Made by a program: the position numbers and the translations under genes
Notes under the pieces: generated by a model
Databases searched by the model: none
What the model was told of the DNA's origin: nothing
What the model saw: only the letters and a program-made list of their open reading frames with translations
Part shown: one piece after another, positions 37,576 through 50,742 of the stretch
How the letters are laid out: each line of letters starts with the position of its first letter
Numbering within the stretch: position 1 is the stretch's first letter
Source of the DNA: Diadophis punctatus similis
Lineage: Eukaryota > Chordata > Lepidosauria > Squamata > Dipsadidae
Assembly: GCA_023053685.1 (NCBI GenBank)
Contig: JALIGW010000057.1
Coordinates: forward strand, 3,522,710-3,586,709
Length of the DNA: 64,000 nucleotides
Reading direction: 5' to 3'

Positions 37576-39685
37576 GTGAAATTTTCCAGATGTGGAGAAG
37601 CAGAGTTCAGAGATTATGCTGAAATCTACCACATCAATCTCTCTCTAGCTGACTTTTCCAGATGTGCAGAAGCAGAGTTCCAGGATTATGCTGAAATCAG
37701 CCTCTGCATTTTCTCTCTAGCTGACATTTTCCAGATGTGCAGAAGCAGAATTCCAAGATTATGCTGAAATCTGCCTTGCAATTTCTCTCTAGCTGACATT
37801 TTCCAGATGAGCGCAAGCAGAGTTCAGAGATTATGGTGAACTCTACCACATCAATTTCTATCTAGCTTACATTTTCCAGATGTGCAGAAGCAGAGTTCAA
37901 AGATTATGCTGAAATCTAACACATCAATTTCTCTCTAGCTGAAATTTTCTAGATGTGCACAAGCAGAGTTCCAGGATTATGCTGAAATCTGCCTCTGCAT
38001 TTTCCCTCTAGCTGACATTTTCCAGATGTGAAGAAGCAGAGTTCAAAGATTCTGCTGAAATCTACCATATAAATTCCTATGTAGCTGACATTTTTCAGAT
38101 GTGCAGAAGCAGAGTTCCAGTATTATGCTGAAATTTGCCTCTGCATTTCCCCTCTAGCTGACATTTTCCAGATGTGCGGAAGCAGAGTTCAAAGATTATG
38201 CTGAAATCTGCCTCTGCATTTTCTTTCTAGCTGACATTTTCTAGATGTGTGGAAGCAGAGTTCCAAGATTATGCTGAAATCTGCCACATAAACTTCTCTC
38301 TAGCTGACATTTTCCAGATGTGCAGAAGCAGAGTTCAAATATTATGCTGAAATCTACCATATCAATTTCTCTCTAGCTGACATTTGCCAGATGTGAAGAA
38401 GCAGAGTTCCAGGATTGTGCTGAAATCTACCATACCAATTTCTCTCTAGCTGACATTTGCCAGATGTGAAGAAGCAGAGTTCCAGGATTGTGCTGAAAAC
38501 CACCACATCAATTTCTCTCTAGCTGACATTTGCCAGGTGTGCAGAAGCAGAGTTCCAGGATTATGCTGAAATCAGCCTCTGCATTTTCTCTCTAGCTGAC
38601 ATTTTCCAGATGTGCGGAAGCAGAGTTCAAAGATTATGCTGAAATCTGCCTTGCAATTTGTCTCCAAGTGAAATTTTCCAGATGTGGAGAAGCAGAGTTC
38701 AGAGATTATGCTGAAATCTACCACATCAATCTCTCTCTAGCTGACTTTTCCAGATGTGCAGAAGCAGAGTTCAAAGATTATGCTGAAATCTTACACATCA
38801 ATTTCTCTCTAGCTGAAATTTTCTAGATTTGCACATGCAGAGTTCCAGGATTATGCTGAAATCTGCCTCTGCATTTTCCCTCTAGCTGACATTTTCCAGA
38901 TGTGAAGAAGCAGAGTTCAAAGATTCTGCTGAAATCTACCACATAATTTCCGATGTAGCTGACATTTTTCAGATGTGCTGAAGCAGAGTTCCAGGATTAT
39001 GCTGAAAGCAGCCTCTGCATTTTCTCTCTAGCTGACATTCTCCAGATGTGCAGAAGCAGAGTTCAAAGATTATGCTGAAATCTACGACATCAATTTCTGT
39101 CTAGCTTACATTTTCTAGATGTGCAGAAGCAGAGTTCCAGGATTATGTTGAAATCTACCACATCAATTTCTCTCTAGCTGACATTTTCCAGATGCGAGGA
39201 AGCAGAGTTCCAGGATTATGCTGAAATCAGCCTCTGCATTTTCTCTCTAGCTGACATTTTCCAGATGTGCAGAAGCAGAGTTCCAAGATTATGCTGAAAT
39301 CTGCCTTGCAATTTGTCTCCAAGTGAAATTTTCCAGATGTGGAGAAGCAGAGTTCAGAGATTATGCTGAAATCTACCACATCAATCTATCTCTAGCTGAC
39401 TTTTCCAGATGTGCAGAAGCAGAGTTCAAAGATTATGCTGAAATCTTACACATCAATTTCTCTCTAGCTGAAATTTTCTAGATGTGCACAAGCAGAGTTC
39501 CAGGATTATGCTGAAATCTGCCTCTGCATTTTCCCTCTAGCTGACATTTTCCAGAAGTGAAGAAGCAGAGTTCAAAGATTCTGCTGAAATCTACCATATA
39601 AATTCCTATGTAGCTGACATTTTTCAGATGTGCGGAAGCAGAGTTCAAAGATTATGCTGAAATCTGCCTTGCAATTTGTCTCCAA
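37576..39685 (+). repeat. Full 29-monomer HOR copy (2110 bp)
   Basis: Full monomer order, including both gattgtgctg monomers. Marked by gttcagagattatggtg in monomer 4 (about 37822) and aaatttgcctc in monomer 8 (about 38130). Both markers recur in the copy at 48633-50742, its partner at 11,057 bp distance. Confidence 0.9.
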
Positions 39686-41795
39686 GTGAAATTTTCCAGA
39701 TGTGGAGAAGCAGAGTTCAGAGATTATGCTGAAATCTACCACATCAATCTCTCTCTAGCTGACTTTTCCCGATGTGCAGAAGCAGAGTTCCAGGATTATG
39801 CTGAAATCAGCCTCTGCATTTTCTCTCTAGCTGACATTTTCCAGATGTGCAGAAGCAGAATTCCAAGATTATGCTGAAATCTGCCTTGCAATTTCTCTCT
39901 AGCTGACATTTTCCAGATGAGCGCAAGCAGAGTTCAAAGATTATGGTGAACTCTACCACATCAATTTCTATCTAGCTTACATTTTCCAGATGTGCAGAAG
40001 CAGAGTTCAAAGATTATGCTGAAATCTAACACATCAATTTCTCTCTAGCTGAAATTTTCTAGATGTGCACAAGCAGAGTTCCAGGATTATGCTGAAATCT
40101 GCCTCTGCATTTTCCCTCTAGCTGACATTTTCCAGATGTGAAGAAGCAGAGTTCAAAGATTCTGCTGAAATCTACCATATAAATTCCTATGTAGCTGACA
40201 TTTTTCAGATGTGCAGAAGCAGAGTTCCAGTATTATGCTGAAATCTGCCTCTGCATTTCCCCTCTCGCTGACATTTTCCAGATGTGCGGAAGCAGAGTTC
40301 AAAGATTATGCTGAAATCTGCCTCTGCATTTTCTTTCTAGCTGACATTTTCTAGATGTGTGGAAGCAGAGTTCCAAGATTATGCTGAAATCTGCCACATA
40401 AACTTCTCTCTAGCTGACATTTTCCAGATGTGCAGAAGCAGAGTTCAAATATTATGCTGAAATCTACCATATCAATTTCTCTCTAGCTGACATTTGCCAG
40501 ATGTGAAGAAGCAGAGTTCCAGGATTGTGCTGAAATCTACCATACCAATTTCTCTCTAGCTGACATTTGCCAGATGTGAAGAAGCAGAGTTCCAGGATTG
40601 AGCTGAAAACCACCACATCAATTTCTCTCTAGCTGACATTTGCCAGGTGTGCAGAAGCAGAGTTCCAGGATTATGCTGAAATCAGCCTCTGCATTTTCTC
40701 TCTAGCTGACATTTTCCAGATGTGCGGAAGCAGAGTTCAAAGATTATGCTGAAATCTGCCTTGCAATTTGTCTCCAAGTGAAATTTTCCAGATGTGGAGA
40801 AGCAGAGTTCAGAGATTATGCTGAAATCTACCACATCAATCTCTCTCTAGCTGACTTTTCCAGATGTGCAGAAGCAGAGTTCAAAGATTATGCTGAAATC
40901 TTACACATCAATTTCTCTCTAGCTGAAATTTTCTAGATTTGCACATGCAGAGTTCCAGGATTATGCTGAAATCTGCCTCTGCATTTTCCCTCTAGCTGAC
41001 ATTTTCCAGATGTGAAGAAGCAGAGTTCAAAGATTCTGCTGAAATCTACCACATAATTTCCGATGTAGCTGACATTTTTCAGATGTGCTGAAGCAGAGTT
41101 CCAGGATTATGCTGAAAGCAGCCTCTGCATTTTCTCTCTAGCTGACATTCTCCAGATGTGCAGAAGCAGAGTTCAAAGATTATGCTGAAATCTACGACAT
41201 CAATTTCTGTCTAGCTTACATTTTCTAGATGTGCAGAAGCAGAGTTCCAGGATTATGTTGAAATCTACCACATCAATTTCTCTCTAGCTGACATTTTCCA
41301 GATGCGAGGAAGCAGAGTTCCAGGATTATGCTGAAATCAGCCTCTGCATTTTCTCTCTAGCTGACATTTTCCAGATGTGCAGAAGCAGAGTTCCAAGATT
41401 ATGCTGAAATCTGCCTTGCAATTTGTCTCCAAGTGAAATTTTCCAGATGTGGAGAAGCAGAGTTCAGAGATTATGCTGAAATCTACCACATCAATCTATC
41501 TCTAGCTGACTTTTCCAGATGTGCAGAAGCAGAGTTCAAAGATTATGCTGAAATCTTACACATCAATTTCTCTCTAGCTGAAATTTTCTAGATGTGCACA
41601 AGCAGAGTTCCAGGATTATGCTGAAATCTGCCTCTGCATTTTCCCTCTAGCTGACATTTTCCAGAAGTGAAGAAGCAGAGTTCAAAGATTCTGCTGAAAT
41701 CTACCATATAAATTCCTATGTAGCTGACATTTTTCAGATGTGCGGAAGCAGAGTTCAAAGATTATGCTGAAATCTGCCTTGCAATTTGTCTCCAA
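39686..41795 (+). repeat. Full 29-monomer HOR copy (2110 bp)
   Basis: First of three consecutive near-identical copies. Shared markers are tttcccgatg (about 39766), cctctcgctg, which destroys the usual ctag (about 40261), gattgagctg (about 40607), ctagatttgcacatg (about 40933) and ccagaagtgaag. Confidence 0.9.
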
Positions 41796-43905
41796 GTGAA
41801 ATTTTCCAGATGTGGAGAAGCAGAGTTCAGAGATTATGCTGAAATCTACCACATCAATCTCTCTCTAGCTGACTTTTCCCGATGTGCAGAAGCAGAGTTC
41901 CAGGATTATGCTGAAATCAGCCTCTGCATTTTCTCTCTAGCTGACATTTTCCAGATGTGCAGAAGCAGAATTCCAAGATTATGCTGAAATCTGCCTTGCA
42001 ATTTCTCTCTAGCTGACATTTTCCAGATGAGCGCAAGCAGAGTTCAAAGATTATGGTGAACTCTACCACATCAATTTCTATCTAGCTTACATTTTCCAGA
42101 TGTGCAGAAGCAGAGTTCAAAGATTATGCTGAAATCTAACACATCAATTTCTCTCTAGCTGAAATTTTCTAGATGTGCACAAGCAGAGTTCCAGGATTAT
42201 GCTGAAATCTGCCTCTGCATTTTCCCTCTAGCTGACATTTTCCAGATGTGAAGAAGCAGAGTTCAAAGATTCTGCTGAAATCTACCATATAAATTCCTAT
42301 GTAGCTGACATTTTTCAGATGTGCAGAAGCAGAGTTCCAGTATTATGCTGAAATCTGCCTCTGCATTTCCCCTCTCGCTGACATTTTCCAGATGTGCGGA
42401 AGCAGAGTTCAAAGATTATGCTGAAATCTGCCTCTGCATTTTCTTTCTAGCTGACATTTTCTAGATGTGTGGAAGCAGAGTTCCAAGATTATGCTGAAAT
42501 CTGCCACATAAACTTCTCTCTAGCTGACATTTTCCAGATGTGCAGAAGCAGAGTTCAAATATTATGCTGAAATCTACCATATCAATTTCTCTCTAGCTGA
42601 CATTTGCCAGATGTGAAGAAGCAGAGTTCCAGGATTGTGCTGAAATCTACCATACCAATTTCTCTCTAGCTGACATTTGCCAGATGTGAAGAAGCAGAGT
42701 TCCAGGATTGAGCTGAAAACCACCACATCAATTTCTCTCTAGCTGACATTTGCCAGGTGTGCAGAAGCAGAGTTCCAGGATTATGCTGAAATCAGCCTCT
42801 GCATTTTCTCTCTAGCTGACATTTTCCAGATGTGCGGAAGCAGAGTTCAAAGATTATGCTGAAATCTGCCTTGCAATTTGTCTCCAAGTGAAATTTTCCA
42901 GATGTGGAGAAGCAGAGTTCAGAGATTATGCTGAAATCTACCACATCAATCTCTCTCTAGCTGACTTTTCCAGATGTGCAGAAGCAGAGTTCAAAGATTA
43001 TGCTGAAATCTTACACATCAATTTCTCTCTAGCTGAAATTTTCTAGATTTGCACATGCAGAGTTCCAGGATTATGCTGAAATCTGCCTCTGCATTTTCCC
43101 TCTAGCTGACATTTTCCAGATGTGAAGAAGCAGAGTTCAAAGATTCTGCTGAAATCTACCACATAATTTCCGATGTAGCTGACATTTTTCAGATGTGCTG
43201 AAGCAGAGTTCCAGGATTATGCTGAAAGCAGCCTCTGCATTTTCTCTCTAGCTGACATTCTCCAGATGTGCAGAAGCAGAGTTCAAAGATTATGCTGAAA
43301 TCTACGACATCAATTTCTGTCTAGCTTACATTTTCTAGATGTGCAGAAGCAGAGTTCCAGGATTATGTTGAAATCTACCACATCAATTTCTCTCTAGCTG
43401 ACATTTTCCAGATGCGAGGAAGCAGAGTTCCAGGATTATGCTGAAATCAGCCTCTGCATTTTCTCTCTAGCTGACATTTTCCAGATGTGCAGAAGCAGAG
43501 TTCCAAGATTATGCTGAAATCTGCCTTGCAATTTGTCTCCAAGTGAAATTTTCCAGATGTGGAGAAGCAGAGTTCAGAGATTATGCTGAAATCTACCACA
43601 TCAATCTATCTCTAGCTGACTTTTCCAGATGTGCAGAAGCAGAGTTCAAAGATTATGCTGAAATCTTACACATCAATTTCTCTCTAGCTGAAATTTTCTA
43701 GATGTGCACAAGCAGAGTTCCAGGATTATGCTGAAATCTGCCTCTGCATTTTCCCTCTAGCTGACATTTTCCAGAAGTGAAGAAGCAGAGTTCAAAGATT
43801 CTGCTGAAATCTACCATATAAATTCCTATGTAGCTGACATTTTTCAGATGTGCGGAAGCAGAGTTCAAAGATTATGCTGAAATCTGCCTTGCAATTTGTC
43901 TCCAA
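41796..43905 (+). repeat. Full 29-monomer HOR copy (2110 bp)
   Basis: Second of the three near-identical tandem copies, with the same cctctcgctg (about 42371) and gattgagctg (about 42717) markers at exactly 2110 bp spacing. I saw no difference from the preceding copy, which suggests very recent amplification or strong homogenisation. Confidence 0.9.
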
Positions 43906-46015
43906 GTGAAATTTTCCAGATGTGGAGAAGCAGAGTTCAGAGATTATGCTGAAATCTACCACATCAATCTCTCTCTAGCTGACTTTTCCCGATGTGCAGA
44001 AGCAGAGTTCCAGGATTATGCTGAAATCAGCCTCTGCATTTTCTCTCTAGCTGACATTTTCCAGATGTGCAGAAGCAGAATTCCAAGATTATGCTGAAAT
44101 CTGCCTTGCAATTTCTCTCTAGCTGACATTTTCCAGATGAGCGCAAGCAGAGTTCAAAGATTATGGTGAACTCTACCACATCAATTTCTATCTAGCTTAC
44201 ATTTTCCAGATGTGCAGAAGCAGAGTTCAAAGATTATGCTGAAATCTAACACATCAATTTCTCTCTAGCTGAAATTTTCTAGATGTGCACAAGCAGAGTT
44301 CCAGGATTATGCTGAAATCTGCCTCTGCATTTTCCCTCTAGCTGACATTTTCCAGATGTGAAGAAGCAGAGTTCAAAGATTCTGCTGAAATCTACCATAT
44401 AAATTCCTATGTAGCTGACATTTTTCAGATGTGCAGAAGCAGAGTTCCAGTATTATGCTGAAATCTGCCTCTGCATTTCCCCTCTCGCTGACATTTTCCA
44501 GATGTGCGGAAGCAGAGTTCAAAGATTATGCTGAAATCTGCCTCTGCATTTTCTTTCTAGCTGACATTTTCTAGATGTGTGGAAGCAGAGTTCCAAGATT
44601 ATGCTGAAATCTGCCACATAAACTTCTCTCTAGCTGACATTTTCCAGATGTGCAGAAGCAGAGTTCAAATATTATGCTGAAATCTACCATATCAATTTCT
44701 CTCTAGCTGACATTTGCCAGATGTGAAGAAGCAGAGTTCCAGGATTGTGCTGAAATCTACCATACCAATTTCTCTCTAGCTGACATTTGCCAGATGTGAA
44801 GAAGCAGAGTTCCAGGATTGAGCTGAAAACCACCACATCAATTTCTCTCTAGCTGACATTTGCCAGGTGTGCAGAAGCAGAGTTCCAGGATTATGCTGAA
44901 ATCAGCCTCTGCATTTTCTCTCTAGCTGACATTTTCCAGATGTGCGGAAGCAGAGTTCAAAGATTATGCTGAAATCTGCCTTGCAATTTGTCTCCAAGTG
45001 AAATTTTCCAGATGTGGAGAAGCAGAGTTCAGAGATTATGCTGAAATCTACCACATCAATCTCTCTCTAGCTGACTTTTCCAGATGTGCAGAAGCAGAGT
45101 TCAAAGATTATGCTGAAATCTTACACATCAATTTCTCTCTAGCTGAAATTTTCTAGATGTGCACAAGCAGAGTTCCAGGATTATGCTGAAATCTGCCTCT
45201 GTATTTTCCCTCTAGCTGACATTTTCCAGATGTGAAGAAGCAGAGTTCAAAGATTCTGCTGAAATCTACCACATAATTTCCGATGTAGCTGACATTTTTC
45301 AGATGTGCTGAAGCAGAGTTCCAGGATTATGCTGAAAGCAGCCTCTGCATTTTCTCTCTAGCTGACATTCTCCAGATGTGCAGAAGCAGAGTTCAAAGAT
45401 TATGCTGAAATCTACGACATCAATTTCTCTCTAGCTTACATTTTCTAGATGTGCAGAAGCAGAGTTCCAGGATTATGCTGAAATCTACCACATCAATTTC
45501 TCTCTAGCTGACATTTTCCAGATGCGAGGAAGCAGAGTTCCAGGATTATGCTGAAATCAGCCTCTGCATTTTCTCTCTAGCTGACATTTTCCAGATGTGC
45601 AGAAGCAGAGTTCCAAGATTATGCTGAAATCTGCCTTGCAATTTGTCTCCAAGTGAAATTTTCCAGATGTGGAGAAGCAGAGTTCAGAGATTATGCTGAA
45701 ATCTACCACATCAATCTATCTCTAGCTGACTTTTCCAGATGTGCAGAAGCAGAGTTCAAAGATTATGCTGAAATCTTACACATCAATTTCTCTCTAGCTG
45801 AAATTTTCTAGATGTGCACAAGCAGAGTTCCAGGATTATGCTGAAATCTGCCTCTGCATTTTCCCTCTAGCTGACATTTTCCAGATGTGAAGAAGCAGAG
45901 TTCAAAGATTATGCTGAAATCTACCATATAAATTCCTATGTAGCTGACATTTTTCAGATGTGCGGAAGCAGAGTTCAAAGATTATGCTGAAATCTGCCTT
46001 GCAATTTGTCTCCAA
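43906..46015 (+). repeat. Full 29-monomer HOR copy (2110 bp), mosaic 3' half
   Basis: The first half matches the two preceding copies (cctctcgctg about 44481; gattgagctg about 44817). The second half belongs to a different subfamily: ctagatgtgcacaag instead of ctagatttgcacatg (about 45153), ctctgtatttt (about 45198), gattatgctg instead of gattatgttg (about 45473), ccagatgtgaag instead of ccagaagtgaag, and gattatgctg in monomer 28. Part of this half recurs at 51189-52437. Confidence 0.88.
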
Positions 46016-48052
46016 GTGAAATTTTCCAGATGTGGAGAAGCAGAGTTCAGAGATTATGCTGAAATCTACCACATCAATCTCTCTCTAGCTGACTTTTCCA
46101 GATGTGCAGAAGCAGAGTTCCAGGATTATGCTGAAATCAGCCTCTGCATTTTCTCTCTAGCTGACATTTTCCAGATGTGCAGAAGCAGAATTCCAAGATT
46201 ATGCTGAAATCTGCCTTCCAATTTCTCTCTAGCTGACATTTTCCAGATGAGCGCAAGCAGAGTTCAAAGATTATGGTGAACTCTACCACATCAATTTCTA
46301 TCTAGCTTACATTTTCCAGATGTGCAGAAGCAGAGTTCAAAGATTATGCTGAAATCTAACACATCAATTTCTCTCTAGCTGAAATTTTCTAGATGTGCAC
46401 AAGCAGAGTTCCAGGATTATGCTGAAATCTGCCTCTGCATTTTCCCTCTAGCTGACATTTTCCAGATGTGAAGAAGCAGAGTTCAAAGATTCTGCTGAAA
46501 TCTACCATATAAATTCCTATGTAGCTGACATTTTTCAGATGTGCAGAAGCAGAGTTCCAGTATTATGCTGAAATTTGCCTCTGCATTTCCCCTCTAGCTG
46601 ACATTTTCCAGATGTGCGGAAGCAGAGTTCAAAGATTATGCTGAAATCTGCCTCTGCATTTTCTTTCTAGCTGACATTTTCTAGATGTGTGGAAGCAGAG
46701 TTCCAAGATTATGCTGAAATCTGCCACATAAACTTCTCTCTAGCTGACATTTTCCAGATGTGCAGAAGCAGAGTTCAAATATTATGCTGAAATCTACCAT
46801 ATCAATTTCTCTCTAGCTGACATTTGCCAGATGTGAAGAAGCAGAGTTCCAGGATTGTGCTGAAAACCACCACATCAATTTCTCTCTAGCTGACATTTGC
46901 CAGGTGTGCAGAAGCAGAGTTCCAGGATTATGCTGAAATCAGCCTCTGCATTTTCTCTCTAGCTGACATTTTCCAGATGTGCGGAAGCAGAGTTCAAAGA
47001 TTATGCTGAAATCTGCCTTGCAATTTGTCTCCAAGTGAAATTTTCCAGATGTGGAGAAGCAGAGTTCAGAGATTATGCTGAAATCTACCACATCAATCTC
47101 TCTCTAGCTGACTTTTCCAGATGTGCAGAAGCAGAGTTCAAAGATTATGCTGAAATCTTACACATCAATTTCTCTCTAGCTGAAATTTTCTAGATTTGCA
47201 CATGCAGAGTTCCAGGATTATGCTGAAATCTGCCTCTGCATTTTCCCTCTAGCTGACATTTTCCAGATGTGAAGAAGCAGAGTTCAAAGATTCTGCTGAA
47301 ATCTACCACATAATTTCCGATGTAGCTGACATTTTTCAGATGTGCTGAAGCAGAGTTCCAGGATTATGCTGAAAGCAGCCTCTGCATTTTCTCTCTAGCT
47401 GACATTCTCCAGATGTGCAGAAGCAGAGTTCAAAGATTATGCTGAAATCTACGACATCAATTTCTGTCTAGCTTACATTTTCTAGATGTGCAGAAGCAGA
47501 GTTCCAGGATTATGTTGAAATCTACCACATCAATTTCTCTCTAGCTGACATTTTCCAGATGCGAGGAAGCAGAGTTCCAGGATTATGCTGAAATCAGCCT
47601 CTGCATTTTCTCTCTAGCTGACATTTTCCAGATGTGCAGAAGCAGAGTTCCAAGATTATGCTGAAATCTGCCTTGCAATTTGTCTCCAAGTGAAATTTTC
47701 CAGATGTGAAGAAGCAGAGTTCAGAGATTATGCTGAAATCTACCACATCAATCTATCTCTAGCTGACTTTTCCAGATGTGCAGAAGCAGAGTTCAAAGAT
47801 TATGCTGAAATCTTACACATCAATTTCTCTCTAGCTGAAATTTTCTAGATGTGCACAAGCAGAGTTCCAGGATTATGCTGAAATCTGCCTCTGCATTTTC
47901 CCTCTAGCTGACATTTTCCAGAAGTGAAGAAGCAGAGTTCAAAGATTCTGCTGAAATCTACCATATAAATTCCTATGTAGCTGACATTTTTCAGATGTGC
48001 GGAAGCAGAGTTCAAAGATTATGCTGAAATCTGCCTTGCAATTTGTCTCCAA
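46016..48052 (+). repeat. 28-monomer HOR copy (2037 bp)
   Basis: Partner of 34959-36995 at offset 11,057, lacking the same monomer. Private changes are tgccttccaattt near 46212 and gatgtgaagaag in the second ttcagag monomer near 47703, where the partner has gatgtggagaag. Confidence 0.88.
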
Positions 48053-48632
48053 GTGAAATTTTCCAGATGTGGAGAAGCAGAGTTCAGAGATTATGCTGAA
48101 ATCTACCACATCAATCTCTCTCTAGCTGACTTTTCCCGATGTGCAGAAGCAGAGTTCCAGGATTATGCTGAAATCAGCCTCTGCATTTTCTCTCTAGCTG
48201 ACATTTTCCAGATGTGCAGAAGCAGAATTCCAAGATTATGCTGAAATCTGCCTTGCAATTTCTCTCTAGCTGACATTTTCCAGATGTGGAGAAGCAGAGT
48301 TCAGAGATTATGCTGAAATCTACCACATCAATCTCTCTCTAGCTGACTTTTCCATATGTGCAGAAGCAGAGTTCAAAGATTATGCTGAAATCTTACACAT
48401 CAATTTCTCTCTAGCTGAAATTTTCTAGATGTGCACAAGCAGAGTTCCAGGATTATGCTGAAATCTGCCTCTGCATTTTCCCTCTAGCTGACATTTTCCA
48501 GATGTGAAGAAGCAGAGTTCAAAGATTCTGCTGAAATCTACCATATAAATTCCTATGTAGCTGACATTTTTCAGATGTGCGGAAGCAGAGTTCAAAGATT
48601 ATGCTGAAATTTGCCTTGCAATTTGTCTCCAA
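48053..48632 (+). repeat. 8-monomer HOR remnant (580 bp), second copy
   Basis: Same eight monomers, same hybrid at the join (about 48271) and same rare tccatatgtg (about 48351) as 36996-37575. Independent origin of both the deletion and the base change is implausible, so this copy was carried by the 11,057-bp duplication. Confidence 0.88.
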
Positions 48633-50742
48633 GTGAAATTTTCCAGATGTGGAGAAGCAGAGTTCAGAGATTATGCTGAAATCTACCACATCAATCTCTC
48701 TCTAGCTGACTTTTCCAGATGTGCAGAAGCAGAGTTCCAGGATTATGCTGAAATCAGCCTCTGCATTTTCTCTCTAGCTGACATTTTCCAGATGTGCAGA
48801 AGCAGAATTCCAAGATTATGCTGAAATCTGCCTTGCAATTTCTCTCTAGCTGACATTTTCCAGATGAGCGCAAGCAGAGTTCAGAGATTATGGTGAACTC
48901 TACCACATCAATTTCTATCTAGCTTACATTTTCCAGATGTGCAGAAGCAGAGTTCAAAGATTATGCTGAAATCTAACACATCAATTTCTCTCTAGCTGAA
49001 ATTTTCTAGATGTGCACAAGCAGAGTTCCAGGATTATGCTGAAATCTGCCTCTGCATTTTCCCTCTAGCTGACATTTTCCAGATGTGAAGAAGCAGAGTT
49101 CAAAGATTCTGCTGAAATCTACCATATAAATTCCTATGTAGCTGACATTTTTCAGATGTGCAGAAGCAGAGTTCCAGTATTATGCTGAAATTTGCCTCTG
49201 CATTTCCCCTCTAGCTGACATTTTCCAGATGTGCGGAAGCAGAGTTCAAAGATTATGCTGAAATCTGCCTCTGCATTTTCTTTCTAGCTGACATTTTCTA
49301 GATGTGTGGAAGCAGAGTTCCAAGATTATGCTGAAATCTGCCACATAAACTTCTCTCTAGCTGACATTTTCCAGATGTGCAGAAGCAGAGTTCAAATATT
49401 ATGCTGAAATCTACCATATCAATTTCTCTCTAGCTGACATTTGCCAGATGTGAAGAAGCAGAGTTCCAGGATTGTGCTGAAATCTACCATACCAATTTCT
49501 CTCTAGCTGACATTTGCCAGATGTGAAGAAGCAGAGTTCCAGGATTGTGCTGAAAACCACCACATCAATTTCTCTCTAGCTGACATTTGCCAGGTGTGCA
49601 GAAGCAGAGTTCCAGGATTATGCTGAAATCAGCCTCTGCATTTTCTCTCTAGCTGACATTTTCCAGATGTGCGGAAGCAGAGTTCAAAGATTATGCTGAA
49701 ATCTGCCTTGCAATTTGTCTCCAAGTGAAATTTTCCAGATGTGGAGAAGCAGAGTTCAGAGATTATGCTGAAATCTACCACATCAATCTCTCTCTAGCTG
49801 ACTTTTCCAGATGTGCAGAAGCAGAGTTCAAAGATTATGCTGAAATCTTACACATCAATTTCTCTCTAGCTGAAATTTTCTAGATTTGCACATGCAGAGT
49901 TCCAGGATTATGCTGAAATCTGCCTCTGCATTTTCCCTCTAGCTGACATTTTCCAGATGTGAAGAAGCAGAGTTCAAAGATTCTGCTGAAATCTACCACA
50001 TAATTTCCGATGTAGCTGACATTTTTCAGATGTGCTGAAGCAGAGTTCCAGGATTATGCTGAAAGCAGCCTCTGCATTTTCTCTCTAGCTGACATTCTCC
50101 AGATGTGCAGAAGCAGAGTTCAAAGATTATGCTGAAATCTACGACATCAATTTCTGTCTAGCTTACATTTTCTAGATGTGCAGAAGCAGAGTTCCAGGAT
50201 TATGTTGAAATCTACCACATCAATTTCTCTCTAGCTGACATTTTCCAGATGCGAGGAAGCAGAGTTCCAGGATTATGCTGAAATCAGCCTCTGCATTTTC
50301 TCTCTAGCTGACATTTTCCAGATGTGCAGAAGCAGAGTTCCAAGATTATGCTGAAATCTGCCTTGCAATTTGTCTCCAAGTGAAATTTTCCAGATGTGGA
50401 GAAGCAGAGTTCAGAGATTATGCTGAAATCTACCACATCAATCTATCTCTAGCTGACTTTTCCAGATGTGCAGAAGCAGAGTTCAAAGATTATGCTGAAA
50501 TCTTACACATCAATTTCTCTCTAGGTGAAATTTTCTAGATGTGCACAAGCAGAGTTCCAGGATTATGCTGAAATCTGCCTCTGCATTTTCCCTCTAGCTG
50601 ACATTTTCCAGAAGTGAAGAAGCAGAGTTCAAAGATTCTGCTGAAATCTACCATATAAATTCCTATGTAGCTGACATTTTTCAGATGTGCGGAAGCAGAG
50701 TTCAAAGATTATGCTGAAATCTGCCTTGCAATTTGTCTCCAA
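48633..50742 (+). repeat. Full 29-monomer HOR copy (2110 bp)
   Basis: Partner of 37576-39685 at offset 11,057, sharing gttcagagattatggtg (about 48880) and aaatttgcctc in monomer 8 (about 49188). A private change ctctaggtgaaa is at about 50520. That change also appears at about 52997 and about 32630, so it marks another exchange. Confidence 0.9.
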
